From: Bulleidia sp. zg-1006 | Lineage (GTDB): Bacteria > Bacillota_I > Bacilli_A > Erysipelotrichales > Erysipelotrichaceae | Reading direction: 5' to 3' | Length of the DNA stretch: 64,000 nucleotides | NCBI RefSeq assembly: GCF_016812035.1 | Contig: NZ_CP069178.1 | Location: 310,001-374,000, forward strand | The notes under the pieces: model-generated | Seen by the model: only the letters and a program-made list of their open reading frames with translations | Database searches by the model: none | What the model was told of the DNA's origin: nothing | Part shown: positions 17,597-26,581 of the stretch, one piece after another | Numbering within the stretch: the first letter of the stretch is position 1 | How the letters are laid out: every line of letters starts with the position of its first letter | Program-made: the position numbers and the translations under genes

Positions 17597-17825
17597 ATGT
17601 GATTACTTGATTTCTTAACCTTGTTAGTTGGTTTATCCGGTGAGTAGGATGTATACCCGTTATCTAAACTTAGTATCATAAGGGCATCTACCTCCGTGGT
17701 TTACTAAGCGTACATAGAAGGTGTGTACATCTTTATTATTCTTTTTAGATATTACCTCTTTACAGTATTCTACTTCATCATCTTTAAGAGCGATGATAGA
17801 ACTGATTGAATCGTTAATCATAAAT

Positions 17826-17877
17826 AAAAAAGCTCCTTTCAGAATAAGATTCAATCTCATTCTAAAAAGGAGTTTTT
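17826..17877. repeat. Long imperfect inverted repeat inside the ISL3-like relic
   Basis: AAAAAGCTCCTT..AGAAT pairs with ATTCT..AAGGAGTTTTT around a 13-base loop, with flanking A and T runs. It probably acts as a bidirectional terminator that shields the element from outside transcription. Confidence 0.6.
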
Positions 17878-17916
17878 AATTTTATACAACTAGACCCTAC
17901 AAAATTTCAAATTGCC

Positions 17917-18360
17917 AATATGTTTACCCACTATGATTATTTTTATTTACTTGACAACTTGCCGTTTTTTTGCGTTTAAAACTAGATATAAGTTAAGTAA
18001 AGCAAAAATCTGAAAGGGAGTCTAAAATTATGGATAAGTTTTGAAAAATATTTTAGAAAAAGAGAAAGGCAAGCTTTATTAAAAGCCAAACAGATTGAAA
18101 GATTGATATGCAAAATTTATAAGATATGATTTTGAATAAGAGGGCAATAATTGCTATGAAAAGTTTGAGGAACTTGCAACAAAAATAGTCAATGTGTTTT
18201 TATCGCAAAAATTTTCGCCTATAAAAGAAACACAAAGAAAGGCTAATATCAAGGTAAAGGATAGAAATTTATTTTTATTTTATTAGTGCTTTGAAGCAAC
18301 AAAAGAAGAAACTAAAGAAAAACGAAAAATTAATGAGAGAAAAGATAGTTAAAAAGTAAG
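17917..18360 (+). other. Decayed coding DNA
   Basis: No intact gene. Short in-frame stretches survive in different frames: one reads KYFRKRERQALLKAKQIERL (near 18050), another YEKFEELATKIVNVFLSQKF (near 18155-18220), and a Lys-rich tail follows. They look like pieces of one or two mobile-element genes broken by several frameshifts and stops. I cannot name the family. Confidence 0.35.
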
Positions 18361-18367
18361 GTCAGCT

Positions 18368-18414
18368 TGACAAATATTGAATAGAAATTTATTATTAAAT
18401 ATAAATTCAGTATT
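18368..18414 (+). promoter_or_regulatory. tetR promoter region with operator half-sites
   Basis: TTGACA at 18368-18373 is a good -35. Half-sites AATATTGAAT (18373-18382) and ATTCAGTATT (18405-18414) are inverted and resemble the halves of the palindrome before the ABC genes (19060-19083). That points to autoregulation by the TetR protein. Confidence 0.5.
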
Positions 18415-18434
18415 GAAATAGGAAGAGGTGTGCT

Positions 18435-19007
18435 ATGGCACAGGTATTAAAAGAAGAAGTTAGAAATAGAATACTCGATGCAGCAGAAAAAGTGTTTTAT
18501 GAAAAAGACTATAGAGGTGCCAAATTAACAGAAATTGCAAAAGAAGCAGATATTCCTGTGGCACTAATTTATACCTATTTCAAAAATAAGGAAGTTTTGT
18601 TTGATGCAGTAGTAAGTTCTGTTTATATAAATTTTGAGTCAGCTTTTAATGATGAAGAGTCCTTAGAAAAAGGAACAGCTTATGAAAGGTTTGATGAAGT
18701 TGGAGAAAATTATATTCATGAACTTTTAAAAGAGCGTAAGAAGTTAATTATTTTAATGGATAAAAGCTCAGGTACAAAGCATACAGAAGCAAAACAAAAA
18801 CTTATTTCACAAATGCAGGTTCATATTGAAGTGAGCTTGAAAAGACAATCGAAAGAGGAATATGATCTGATGCTTGCCCATATTTTAGCCAATAACTTTA
18901 CAGAGGGGCTTCTTGAAATAGCAAGACACTATCAAAGTGAAAAGTGGGCAAAAGATATGCTAAAACTTATTGCAAGGTGTTATTATAAGGGAGTGGAATC
19001 CCTATAA
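18435..19007 (+). CDS. TetR-family regulator of the ABC/ECF cassette
   Basis: A 190-residue TetR-family repressor. Residues 8-55 form the DNA-binding domain (NRILDAAEKVFYEKDYRGAK, then IAKEADIPVALIYTYFKNKE, a typical helix-turn-helix). The remainder is the ligand domain, with no identifiable ligand. GGAAGAGG precedes the ATG. It heads a six-gene cassette, and operator-like sequences lie before both it and the first transporter gene. A terminator separates it from them, so it has its own transcript. Confidence 0.9.
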   Translation: MAQVLKEEVRNRILDAAEKVFYEKDYRGAKLTEIAKEADIPVALIYTYFKNKEVLFDAVVSSVYINFESAFNDEESLEKGTAYERFDEVGENYIHELLKERKKLIILMDKSSGTKHTEAKQKLISQMQVHIEVSLKRQSKEEYDLMLAHILANNFTEGLLEIARHYQSEKWAKDMLKLIARCYYKGVESL

Positions 19008-19021
19008 TCAGCACAAAAAAT

Positions 19022-19046
19022 AGACTTTGCTTAATCGGCAAAGTCT
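19022..19046 (+). terminator. Terminator after tetR
   Basis: Perfect 9-bp stem AGACTTTGC / GCAAAGTCT with a 7-base loop. The T-run is weak (TACTTTAA). Confidence 0.65.
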
Positions 19047-19059
19047 TACTTTAAACTCT

Positions 19060-19083
19060 AATACTGAATTAAAATTCAATATT
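19060..19083. promoter_or_regulatory. Probable TetR operator before the transporter genes
   Basis: An 11-2-11 dyad AATACTGAATT AA AATTCAATATT with one mismatch. Its half-site also occurs in the tetR promoter. It lies just before the ribosome site of the first ABC gene. Confidence 0.6.
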
Positions 19084-19109
19084 ATTCAATTTTGAAAGGA
19101 GCGTTGTTC

Positions 19110-20849
19110 ATGCCGGAAAAAGAATTAAGAAAAAAAGTGATTGGGAAAAACGGATTATCCAATTCACTTCTTGCTTTAAAAATAGTATTTGATTTGATAC
19201 CACAAATCTTACTTGTATATTTGATTAGTTCTTTTATCACAAACAATATTAGCGAAGATAATTTGAAATATATTTTCTTAGGAATCTTTATATCGTTTGT
19301 ATTAAAAGGAGTATTTTATTATTTACAGGCAAAGGTTGCTCATGAGAAGGCATACGAAAAATTGACAGAACTTAGGTTAGATATTATCGGTCATTTAAAA
19401 AAACTAAGTTTGGGATTCTTTAAAGAACATAATACAGGAGAGCTTACCAACATTGTTCAGCATGATGTAGAACAAGTGGAAGTATATCTTGCTCATGGTC
19501 TTCCTGAAATAATGTCAGTTACACTTCTGCCTACTATCATTTTCATAGCTATGATTTTTGTGGACTTTCGTCTTGCTCTTGGAATGATTGCCGGAGTTCC
19601 ACTCATGTATTTGGTAAAAGTTCTTTCACAGAAAACAATGGATAAAAACTTTTCGATTTACTTTAATCATGAAAATAAGATGAGAGAAGAGTTGATGGAA
19701 TATGTAAAAAATATCTCTGTGATTAAGGCTTTTGCGAAAGAAGAGGAGATTAGCGAAAGAACATTAAAAACGGCAAGAGAGTATATTTACTGGGTTAAAA
19801 AGAGTATGGGAGCCATTACAATTCCAATGGGACTCATTGACATATTTATGGAAATTGGAGTAGTTATTGTCATGATTTTAGGAAGTATCTTTCTTTATCA
19901 CGGGAATATTACAACACCTAATTTTATTCTTGCAATAATTTTATCGTCTGCTTTTACTGCATCTATAAGTAAGACGGCTACATTGCAACATTTTTCTATT
20001 GTGTTTAAGGAAGCGTTAAAGGCGATTGGAAAAGTTTTAACAGTTCCACTTCCAAAGAAAAAGACAGAACAAGGTTTAGAATTTGGAAACATAGAATTTA
20101 AAGATGTGAATTTTGCATACGGAAAAGATAGCTTTGAGCTTAAAAATATCAATTTGACTTTTAAGAAAAATAGCTTGAATGCCTTTGTAGGAGCAAGCGG
20201 TTGTGGGAAAAGTACCGTATCTAATTTGCTTATGGGATTTTGGGATGCAGACAAAGGACAGATATTGATAAATGGAAAAGACATAAAAGAATATAGTCAA
20301 GAAAATATTTCAATGTTGATTGGTAGTGTGCAACAAGAGGTTATCCTTTTTGATTTAAGTATTTTTGAAAATATAGCAATCGGGAAACTAAATGCAACAA
20401 AAGAAGAAGTTATAGAAGCAGCTAAAAAAGCAAGATGCCATGATTTTATTTCCGCTTTGCCGAATGGATACGATACAAGAGTCGGTGAAATGGGAGTTAA
20501 GTTATCCGGTGGAGAAAAACAAAGAATCTCCATTGCGAGAATGATACTGAAAAATGCACCGATTTTAATATTAGATGAAGCAATGGCGGCTGTTGATAGT
20601 GAAAATGAAAGACTAATCGGTGAAGCGATTGATGATTTAAGTAAGGATAAAACCATCATTACAATTGCTCATCATCTAAATACGATTAGAGATTCAGACC
20701 AAATTATAGTTATGGATAAGGGGGTTGTTCTTGATACAGGAAGCCATGAAGAGCTGATGAATCGTTGTGATTTTTATCGTGATATGGTGGAAGCTCAAAA
20801 TAAGGTTGACAGATGGAATTTGAAAGAGGTGGTAACAGAAAATGTTTAG
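19110..20849 (+). CDS. ABC transporter half 1, fused permease-ATPase
   Basis: A 579-residue half-transporter of the type IV (exporter) fold. Six membrane helices occupy about residues 1-305 and the ATPase domain the rest: Walker A GASGCGKST, signature LSGGEKQR, Walker B ILILDEAMAAVD and switch IAHHL. It pairs with the next gene, which it overlaps by 8 bases. The set resembles the YbtP/YbtQ type, exporter-fold proteins that import metal-siderophore complexes. The start is ATG 19110, after AAAGGAG; an upstream TTG is less likely. Confidence 0.9.
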   Translation: MPEKELRKKVIGKNGLSNSLLALKIVFDLIPQILLVYLISSFITNNISEDNLKYIFLGIFISFVLKGVFYYLQAKVAHEKAYEKLTELRLDIIGHLKKLSLGFFKEHNTGELTNIVQHDVEQVEVYLAHGLPEIMSVTLLPTIIFIAMIFVDFRLALGMIAGVPLMYLVKVLSQKTMDKNFSIYFNHENKMREELMEYVKNISVIKAFAKEEEISERTLKTAREYIYWVKKSMGAITIPMGLIDIFMEIGVVIVMILGSIFLYHGNITTPNFILAIILSSAFTASISKTATLQHFSIVFKEALKAIGKVLTVPLPKKKTEQGLEFGNIEFKDVNFAYGKDSFELKNINLTFKKNSLNAFVGASGCGKSTVSNLLMGFWDADKGQILINGKDIKEYSQENISMLIGSVQQEVILFDLSIFENIAIGKLNATKEEVIEAAKKARCHDFISALPNGYDTRVGEMGVKLSGGEKQRISIARMILKNAPILILDEAMAAVDSENERLIGEAIDDLSKDKTIITIAHHLNTIRDSDQIIVMDKGVVLDTGSHEELMNRCDFYRDMVEAQNKVDRWNLKEVVTENV

Positions 20850-22551
20850 AGAAATGTTAAAACTACTTACAAAAACCGGCAAGAGAGATTTGATTATATC
20901 AAGTGTATTCTTTGCCCTTTATGGCTTAAGCTCCATAGCTATGATTGTTATCGTATTTTTTATACTGTTTCAGATATTTGATGGAACGAGTTTAGATAGG
21001 CTTTATAAATATTTTATTGCGATTGGATTACTTGTAGTATTCAAAGGCATTTGTAACATGGTTGCAGATATGAAAAAGCATAGTGCGGGCTTTGATATTG
21101 TTCAGCAAATAAGAGAACGCATGATTATCAAATTAAAGAAATTCAGTTTGGGATTTTATACCAATGAACGACTTGGGGAAATAAATACAATTTTACACAA
21201 AGATGTTGATAATATGTCCCTTGTTGTAGGACATATGTGGTCAAGAATGTTTGGTGATTTTTTGATAGGTGCAGTCGTATTTATCGGTCTTGCAAGTATT
21301 GATTTAAAACTTGCTATTTTGATGGCTGTACCTGTTCTGATTGCACTTATCTTTCTATATCTGACAATTAAGCAATCTGAAAGAATCGAAAATCAGAACA
21401 ACTCAGCACTTCTTGATATGGTTAGCTTATTTGTTGAATATGTTAGAGGAATACCTGTATTAAAGAGTTTTTCAAACAATAAGAGCTTGGATAATGAGCT
21501 TATGAATAAGACAAAAAAGTTTGGAGAAACAAGCAAAGCAGCTTCAAGATTCAAGGCAAAACAATTATCTATATTTGGTTTTTTACTGGATATTGGATAT
21601 TTAATTCTTTTAATTTCAGGAGCAATACTTGTTACAAAGGGAAGTCTTGATGTACTTCATTTTATTATCTTTGCAGTAATTTCAAAAGAGTTTTATAAGC
21701 CGTTTGCTTCTATGGAACAACACTATATGTACTATGTTTCGGCGGTAGATAGTTACGAAAGACTTTCAAGAATTTTATATGCAGATGTAATATCGGACAA
21801 AGTGGATGGAATTGTTCCGAAAGATAATGATATAGCTTTTGAAAACATAGATTTTTCCTATGAAAAAGATGAATTTAAAATGGAAAAATTGAGCTTTTCT
21901 ATTGCTGAAAAAACAATGACAGCCTTAGTTGGAGAATCAGGTAGTGGAAAGACTACGATAACCAACTTACTTCTAAGATTTTATGATGTGCAGCAAGGTA
22001 AAATTACACTTGGCGGTGTGGATATTAGAGAGATCCCTTATGATGAACTTTTAGATCGTATCAGTATTGTCATGCAAAATGTTCAACTGTTTGATAATAC
22101 CATTGAAGAAAATATCAGAGTAGGTAAAAAAGGAGCAACGAAAGAAGAAATCATTGAAGCTGCAAAGAAAGCAAGGATACATGATTTCATTATGAGTTTA
22201 CCAAATGGTTATGAAACGGATATTGGTGAAAACGGCGGAATATTGTCAGGTGGACAAAGACAAAGAATATCTATTGCAAGAGCTTTTCTAAAAGATGCCC
22301 CGATTTTAATACTTGATGAAATGACAAGTAATGTTGATCCTGTAAATGAATCTCTGATACAAGATGCCATTACAGAACTTGCAAAGAATAGAACCGTACT
22401 TGTGATTGCTCATCATTTAAGAACCATTCAAAAAGCTGACCAAATTCTTGTATTCCAAAAAGGAACACTGCTTGAAAAAGGAAAGCATGTCGAACTTCTT
22501 GCGAAAAATGGTTACTACACAAAATTATGGAAAGCTCAGTATGAGGTGTAA
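20842..22551 (+). CDS. ABC transporter half 2, fused permease-ATPase
   Basis: A 569-residue partner half-transporter with the same layout: membrane domain to about residue 305, then Walker A GESGSGKTT, signature LSGGQRQR, Walker B ILILDEMTSNVD and switch IAHHL. Both halves keep the catalytic Glu, so both ATP sites may be active. It overlaps the previous gene and lies 2 bases before the ECF ATPase, so all five transport genes appear to be one operon. The substrate is not readable from sequence. Confidence 0.9.
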   Translation: MFREMLKLLTKTGKRDLIISSVFFALYGLSSIAMIVIVFFILFQIFDGTSLDRLYKYFIAIGLLVVFKGICNMVADMKKHSAGFDIVQQIRERMIIKLKKFSLGFYTNERLGEINTILHKDVDNMSLVVGHMWSRMFGDFLIGAVVFIGLASIDLKLAILMAVPVLIALIFLYLTIKQSERIENQNNSALLDMVSLFVEYVRGIPVLKSFSNNKSLDNELMNKTKKFGETSKAASRFKAKQLSIFGFLLDIGYLILLISGAILVTKGSLDVLHFIIFAVISKEFYKPFASMEQHYMYYVSAVDSYERLSRILYADVISDKVDGIVPKDNDIAFENIDFSYEKDEFKMEKLSFSIAEKTMTALVGESGSGKTTITNLLLRFYDVQQGKITLGGVDIREIPYDELLDRISIVMQNVQLFDNTIEENIRVGKKGATKEEIIEAAKKARIHDFIMSLPNGYETDIGENGGILSGGQRQRISIARAFLKDAPILILDEMTSNVDPVNESLIQDAITELAKNRTVLVIAHHLRTIQKADQILVFQKGTLLEKGKHVELLAKNGYYTKLWKAQYEV

Positions 22552-22553
22552 CC

Positions 22554-24071
22554 ATGATTTTGTTAAAAGATGTTTCTTATGAATGGGAAGATGGACGAAC
22601 TGCTTTAAAAAATATCAATCTTGAAATTAAAAAAGGTGAATTTGTTTTAATTTCAGGAAAAAGTGGAAGTGGTAAAAGCACTCTTGGAAGTGTGATGAAT
22701 GGTCTTATTCCACATTATTACAAAGGCAAAATGCAAGGGGAAGCCTTTGCGTCCGGAAAAGATATAAGCAAACTATTACTTCATGAAGTAGGACATATTG
22801 TAGGGACTGTATTTCAAAATCCAAGAAGTCAGTTTTTCACGACAACGACAGATGAAGAAATAGCTTTTGGGCTTCAAACCATCTGCAAATCAAGAGATGA
22901 AATCAAACAGAGAGTAGAAGAAGTATATGTGGAATTGGATATTGAGGAACTGAAAGGAAAATCCGTTTTTGAATTATCAAGCGGACAGAAACAAAAGATA
23001 GCTATTGCAAGTATCTATGCAATGAATCCGAAAGTTTTAATTTTAGATGAGCCTTCAGCAAATTTGGATATGAAAGCAACATTTGACCTATTTTTAATTT
23101 TGGAGAAATTAAAGAAAAAAGGTACAACGGTTGTTCTAATTGAGCATCGTTTGTACTATGTAAAGTCTTTATTTGACCGTTTTCTTTTGGTGAAAGATGG
23201 AGAAATTGCACAGGACTTGAGTCGGGAAGAAGTTATTTCTCTTAACCAAGAGTTTTGGGATGAGAATGGACTAAGAACTCTTGAATTAGAAGAATACAGG
23301 ATAAGTGAGAAGAAAGATTCATATCAATTAAATGATGAAAGTATTAGTGGAAAAGGCTTGAAATTTTGCTATCCGAATGTAGCTAAGGACGGAAAGAAGC
23401 AAAAACAGTACATTTTAAATCATCTCGATTTCAATATAGAGTGTGGAAAAGCCATCGGTCTTATCGGCTTAAATGGTACCGGGAAAACTACTTTTGCAAG
23501 GGTAATTTCAGGACTTGAGAAGATAAAAGAGGGAAAAATATGGGCGGAAAAAGATAAAGAGTTGAATCGTAAAGATTTAATGGATATGTCATATTTTGTC
23601 TTTCAAGATTCAGACTATCAGTTATTTTCGGAGAGTGTACTTGATGAAATGTTACTTGGTATTTCAAGTAAAGATAAAAAAGAAAATACCCAAAAGGCAA
23701 AGTCTATTTTGAATGTACTTGGCTTAGATAAATATATAGATAAGCATCCGTTTGCTTTATCAAGAGGAGAAAAACAAAGATTGACAATAGCTTGTGGAAT
23801 GATGAAACAGGCAAAAGTTTTTATTTATGATGAACCAACATCAGGTTGTGATAAAGACTCAATGCTTTCGGTCGCAAAATTGATTGAAGAACAATTAAAA
23901 AATGGGACAACAGTTTTGGTGATAAGTCATGATTTTGAGTTTTTAGCAAACACAGTGAGCAAGCTCTGGGTAATGGGAGATGGAAAAATAGAAAAAGTTT
24001 TGAATATGAGTGAAAGTAATAAATTTCTCATATTAGACAAGATGAGAGGAGGTAGAGAGATTGATAGATAG
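22554..24071 (+). CDS. ECF transporter ATPase, two fused ATPase domains
   Basis: A 505-residue protein with two ABC ATPase domains in tandem, as if EcfA and EcfA' had fused. Domain 1 has Walker A GKSGSGKST (about residue 35), signature LSSGQKQK and Walker B VLILDEPSANLD. Domain 2 has GLNGTGKTT (about residue 307), LSRGEKQR and VFIYDEPTSGCD. It provides energy for the EcfT and S-component proteins encoded downstream. It overlaps EcfT by 11 bases. Confidence 0.9.
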   Translation: MILLKDVSYEWEDGRTALKNINLEIKKGEFVLISGKSGSGKSTLGSVMNGLIPHYYKGKMQGEAFASGKDISKLLLHEVGHIVGTVFQNPRSQFFTTTTDEEIAFGLQTICKSRDEIKQRVEEVYVELDIEELKGKSVFELSSGQKQKIAIASIYAMNPKVLILDEPSANLDMKATFDLFLILEKLKKKGTTVVLIEHRLYYVKSLFDRFLLVKDGEIAQDLSREEVISLNQEFWDENGLRTLELEEYRISEKKDSYQLNDESISGKGLKFCYPNVAKDGKKQKQYILNHLDFNIECGKAIGLIGLNGTGKTTFARVISGLEKIKEGKIWAEKDKELNRKDLMDMSYFVFQDSDYQLFSESVLDEMLLGISSKDKKENTQKAKSILNVLGLDKYIDKHPFALSRGEKQRLTIACGMMKQAKVFIYDEPTSGCDKDSMLSVAKLIEEQLKNGTTVLVISHDFEFLANTVSKLWVMGDGKIEKVLNMSESNKFLILDKMRGGREIDR

Positions 24072-24765
24072 AAAAACAGTCGATCCGAGAATAAAACTTA
24101 CTCTACTTCCAATTGTTGGATTCACGAGCTTTTTTATAAGCGACACAATTCTACTTTTTGGACTAATTGTCTTTGCCTTTTTTCTGTATGTATATAGCAG
24201 TATGTGGAAAAGAGCATTACGCTTTATTTTGTTTTTTGTGCTTTTATACTGCATAGAGTTAGGGCTTGGAAAGTTTTGTGAAGCAAGCATCGTATTCGCA
24301 ATATATATGTTTATTTACTTTGCGTCAAGAATGACCTTAATTGCTATGTTTGGTGGATATATAACAAAGACTACAAGTGTAAGTGAAATGCTGGAAGCAT
24401 TAAATAGAATGAAAGTACCCCGAAGCATTGGTATACCTTTTAGTGTTTTGCTTAGGTTTGTACCAACTATAAAAATAGAATTTAAGGCATTAAAAGAGAA
24501 TATGAAGATTCGAGGAATCGTAACAAGCAGATTTTTCCCATTGCTTCATCCAATTAAATATATTGAATATACGCTTGTTCCGCTTTTAATGAGAATGATT
24601 AAGATTTCAGATGAATTGTCAGCTTCAGCACTCATTAGAGGTCTTGATAGTGGTGAGAACAGGGTAACATTAACAGAATTGCGGTTTAGATGGGCAGATT
24701 TATTGATTGGACTATTAGGAGCTTTGATGATTGCTCTCGTGATAGTAATACAGAAAATTTATTAG
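24061..24765 (+). CDS. ECF transporter transmembrane coupling protein (EcfT type)
   Basis: A 234-residue membrane protein, five or six helices, of the CbiQ/EcfT family. The coupling helices include KALKENMKIRGIV and the conserved Arg-Gly of SASALIRGLDSGENR, which touch the ATPases in known ECF complexes. The start is a TTG at 24061 after a strong AGGAGG, inside the end of the ATPase gene. It joins the ATPase to the S component. Confidence 0.88.
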   Translation: MIDRKTVDPRIKLTLLPIVGFTSFFISDTILLFGLIVFAFFLYVYSSMWKRALRFILFFVLLYCIELGLGKFCEASIVFAIYMFIYFASRMTLIAMFGGYITKTTSVSEMLEALNRMKVPRSIGIPFSVLLRFVPTIKIEFKALKENMKIRGIVTSRFFPLLHPIKYIEYTLVPLLMRMIKISDELSASALIRGLDSGENRVTLTELRFRWADLLIGLLGALMIALVIVIQKIY

Positions 24766-24775
24766 GAGGACTTTT

Positions 24776-25360
24776 ATGAAAAACAAATTAAACGGTCGTG
24801 ATTTTATTACAATCGGAATCTTTAATGCAATTGGAATTGTCATATACATGGCAGCCGGTTTTGCTATGGCAACAACAGTTATAGGAGGATTTATTGCTTC
24901 AGGAGTTAGTTTTATGGTAGCTGCCACTGTTTATATTCTTATGGCTGTAAAAGTTAAAAAGAAGGGCGTATTTACAATATCAGGAACGCTTCTTGGTTTA
25001 ATTGCGTTGTCAGGAGGACATTTGCCTCATGCAGCCTTTGCTGTAATTGGTGGAATTATATGTGATTTGATTATAGGAAATTATGAGAGCAAGGGACGAA
25101 TGATTATTGGATATGGAACATTTGCATTAGCAGATTTTTTAGGAACAGTAATTCCTGTGATTTTATTCGGAACAGCTTCTTTTGTGGAAAGAGCATCAAA
25201 ATGGAAAATGAGTGAAGCACAAATAAATGAAGCATTATCCTATTTCAAAGTTTCATGGGCAGTAGGATTTGGCTTGATAACTTTTGTTCTTGCTTGCATA
25301 GGAGCATTTGTTGCAACAAGGATACTCAAAAAACATTTTGAAAAAGCAGGAGTGATTTAA
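24776..25360 (+). CDS. ECF substrate-binding membrane protein (MptD/Trep_Strep type)
   Basis: A 194-residue membrane protein with five or six helices. The N-terminus NGRDFITIGIFNAIGIVIY and the internal GGHLPHAAFAVIGGIICDLI fit the MptD/Trep_Strep family of S components, whose substrate is not established. It carries specificity for the ECF transporter. AGGAGG lies 6 bases before the ATG. It is the last intact gene of the cassette; relic DNA follows. Confidence 0.85.
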   Translation: MKNKLNGRDFITIGIFNAIGIVIYMAAGFAMATTVIGGFIASGVSFMVAATVYILMAVKVKKKGVFTISGTLLGLIALSGGHLPHAAFAVIGGIICDLIIGNYESKGRMIIGYGTFALADFLGTVIPVILFGTASFVERASKWKMSEAQINEALSYFKVSWAVGFGLITFVLACIGAFVATRILKKHFEKAGVI

Positions 25361-25386
25361 TCAATCTTTATTAGTGATGGAAAAAT

Positions 25387-25570
25387 GGATTAAATAATGG
25401 AGGTAATTGCTATGTATTATTTAGGGTCTGTTATTCATGTAGAAAAAAACAATAGACCTTTTTGATACCGGTAATTATCATAAAAAATCAAATTTAAAAT
25501 ATAGGGAAAGAGCAAGTTTCTTTCATTTCAGAGGACTTATTATGCCTATGTGCAGGAGTCCTCCTTTTTT
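25387..25570 (+). repeat. Direct repeat copy 1 (about 180 bp)
   Basis: Nearly identical to 27487-27666. It contains a ribosome site, ATG (25412), then an A-run one base longer than in copy 2, which breaks the short reading frame after 17 codons. It ends in a hairpin (GAGGACT...AGTCCTC) followed by Ts. Together the two copies bracket the AbiE-type pair. Confidence 0.85.
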
Positions 25571-25610
25571 GTCTTAAAAAGCAGACAAAAAAGAAATGGA
25601 GGAAGCATAT

Positions 25611-25896
25611 ATGCCAAAAGAATATTACCTTTAACTGAAGTATCTGAAGATGATCTTCTTAATATGGTAGAGAAAAAGGAAAATCTAAAAGAAGAAGTCA
25701 AAAAAATAGAAGAAACTGTACCGAAAAGTGAAGTAAAAAAAGAAGAGCCGAATAAAGGAAGAAAGCAAAGGCAGAGGTGCTTATATTTTTTTTAGGAATC
25801 ATCGTTCTTGCAGTAATTGGAGCGGGATATTACTTTAAAATTCACAAGAAAAAACAGGAAGATGACGATTATGATGATGAAGAAGATGAGGAATAA
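25611..25896 (+). pseudogene. Relic of a CD1107/DUF4366-like conjugative-element protein
   Basis: A GGAGG-preceded ATG at 25611 opens MPKEYYL then stops. A shifted frame continues with LTEVSEDDLLNMVEKKEN, a Lys/Glu-rich linker and GRKQRQR, and a further shift gives a membrane helix FLGIIVLAVIGAGYYFKIHK and an acidic tail DDDYDDEEDEE. This layout (acidic linker, one helix, acidic tail) matches the C-terminus of the CD1107/DUF4366 proteins of Tn-type conjugative elements. At least two frameshifts make it non-functional. Confidence 0.6.
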
Positions 25897-25917
25897 AATG
25901 TAGGTATAAATTATCAA

Positions 25918-25982
25918 CCCACCTTGTTGCGGTTACACTTAAAAAATGATATAATGCAAGTGTAAACGCAACAAAAGGGTGG
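25918..25982 (+). promoter_or_regulatory. AbiEi promoter within a long palindrome
   Basis: Promoter TTGCGG (25927-25932), 17 bases, TATAAT (25950-25955). Around it, 25918-25940 and 25958-25982 form an inverted repeat: TTGTTGCGGTTACACTT against AAGTGTAAACGCAACAA (one mismatch), with outer CCCACC / GGGTGG. AbiEi antitoxins are known to repress their own promoter by binding inverted repeats, which fits. Confidence 0.8.
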
Positions 25983-25987
25983 ATGGT

Positions 25988-26581
25988 ATGAATTATGAAG
26001 ATAAAATTGAACAACATCTAAAACAATCAGGTGGAATTATTACAACAGCATACTGTAAGGAAAATAATATACCGACGATATATCTCAGTCGACTATCGAA
26101 AGATGGGAGATTGTTGAAAATTAAAAAAGGAATTTATATGACAAAAGATGGAGATTATGATGAGTATTATTTCTTTCAATATCAGTATAAAAAGGCGATA
26201 TTTTCTTATGAAACCGCTCTTTATCTGCTTGGACAAACAGATAAAATTCCTTGGAATATCGATGTAACCGTTTATAACGGATATAAATTTAATGAAAAAC
26301 CGAATGGTTTCAATATTCATTATGTAAAAAAATCAATTTATGACTTAGGTGTAATCCAAAAACCTACAATGTTTGGAAATAAAGTTAAGGTATATTCATA
26401 TGAGAGGACACTCTGTGATTTTATTGCTCATAAAGAAGAAATGGATATAGAGGTTTATGTAAAACTTATTCGTTCGTATTCCTCTTATGAAGAAAGAGAT
26501 GTTCATTCCCTTTATGATATTGCAATGAAAATGGGAATTGAAAATAAAGTGAGAGAAGTTATGGAGGTGGTTTATGAATAA
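25988..26581 (+). CDS. AbiEi-like antitoxin/transcriptional regulator
   Basis: A 197-residue protein of the AbiEi type IV antitoxin family. An N-terminal winged helix (about residues 10-55: ITTAYCKENNIPTIYLSRL, then GRLLKIKKGIYM) is followed by the family's C-terminal domain (YERTLCDFIAHKEEMD). The start is ATG 25988; an in-frame GTG nine bases earlier lacks room for a ribosome site. It overlaps the toxin gene by 8 bases. In studied AbiE systems this protein represses the operon and counteracts the nucleotidyltransferase without binding it tightly. Confidence 0.88.
   Translation: MNYEDKIEQHLKQSGGIITTAYCKENNIPTIYLSRLSKDGRLLKIKKGIYMTKDGDYDEYYFFQYQYKKAIFSYETALYLLGQTDKIPWNIDVTVYNGYKFNEKPNGFNIHYVKKSIYDLGVIQKPTMFGNKVKVYSYERTLCDFIAHKEEMDIEVYVKLIRSYSSYEERDVHSLYDIAMKMGIENKVREVMEVVYE

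Larger units (their letters stand above)
17471..17916. mobile_element. Deleted ISL3-like element (MITE-sized)
   Basis: A 446-bp unit bounded by inverted repeats, 17471-17491 and 17896-17916 (21 bp, two mismatches). A further partial copy of the repeat lies at 17508-17523. On the minus strand, 17821-17660 encodes 53 residues (MINDSISSIIALKDDEVEYC...) with a VRLVNHGGRCPY segment resembling the N-terminal zinc-finger region of ISL3 transposases; the rest of the transposase is gone. The internal hairpins at 17564-17596 and 17826-17877 look like terminators. Confidence 0.6.

Noticed and set aside
19898-20284. Minus-strand 128-residue open frame inside the first ABC gene
   Set aside because: Antisense shadow of a conserved ATPase gene, with no start signal.
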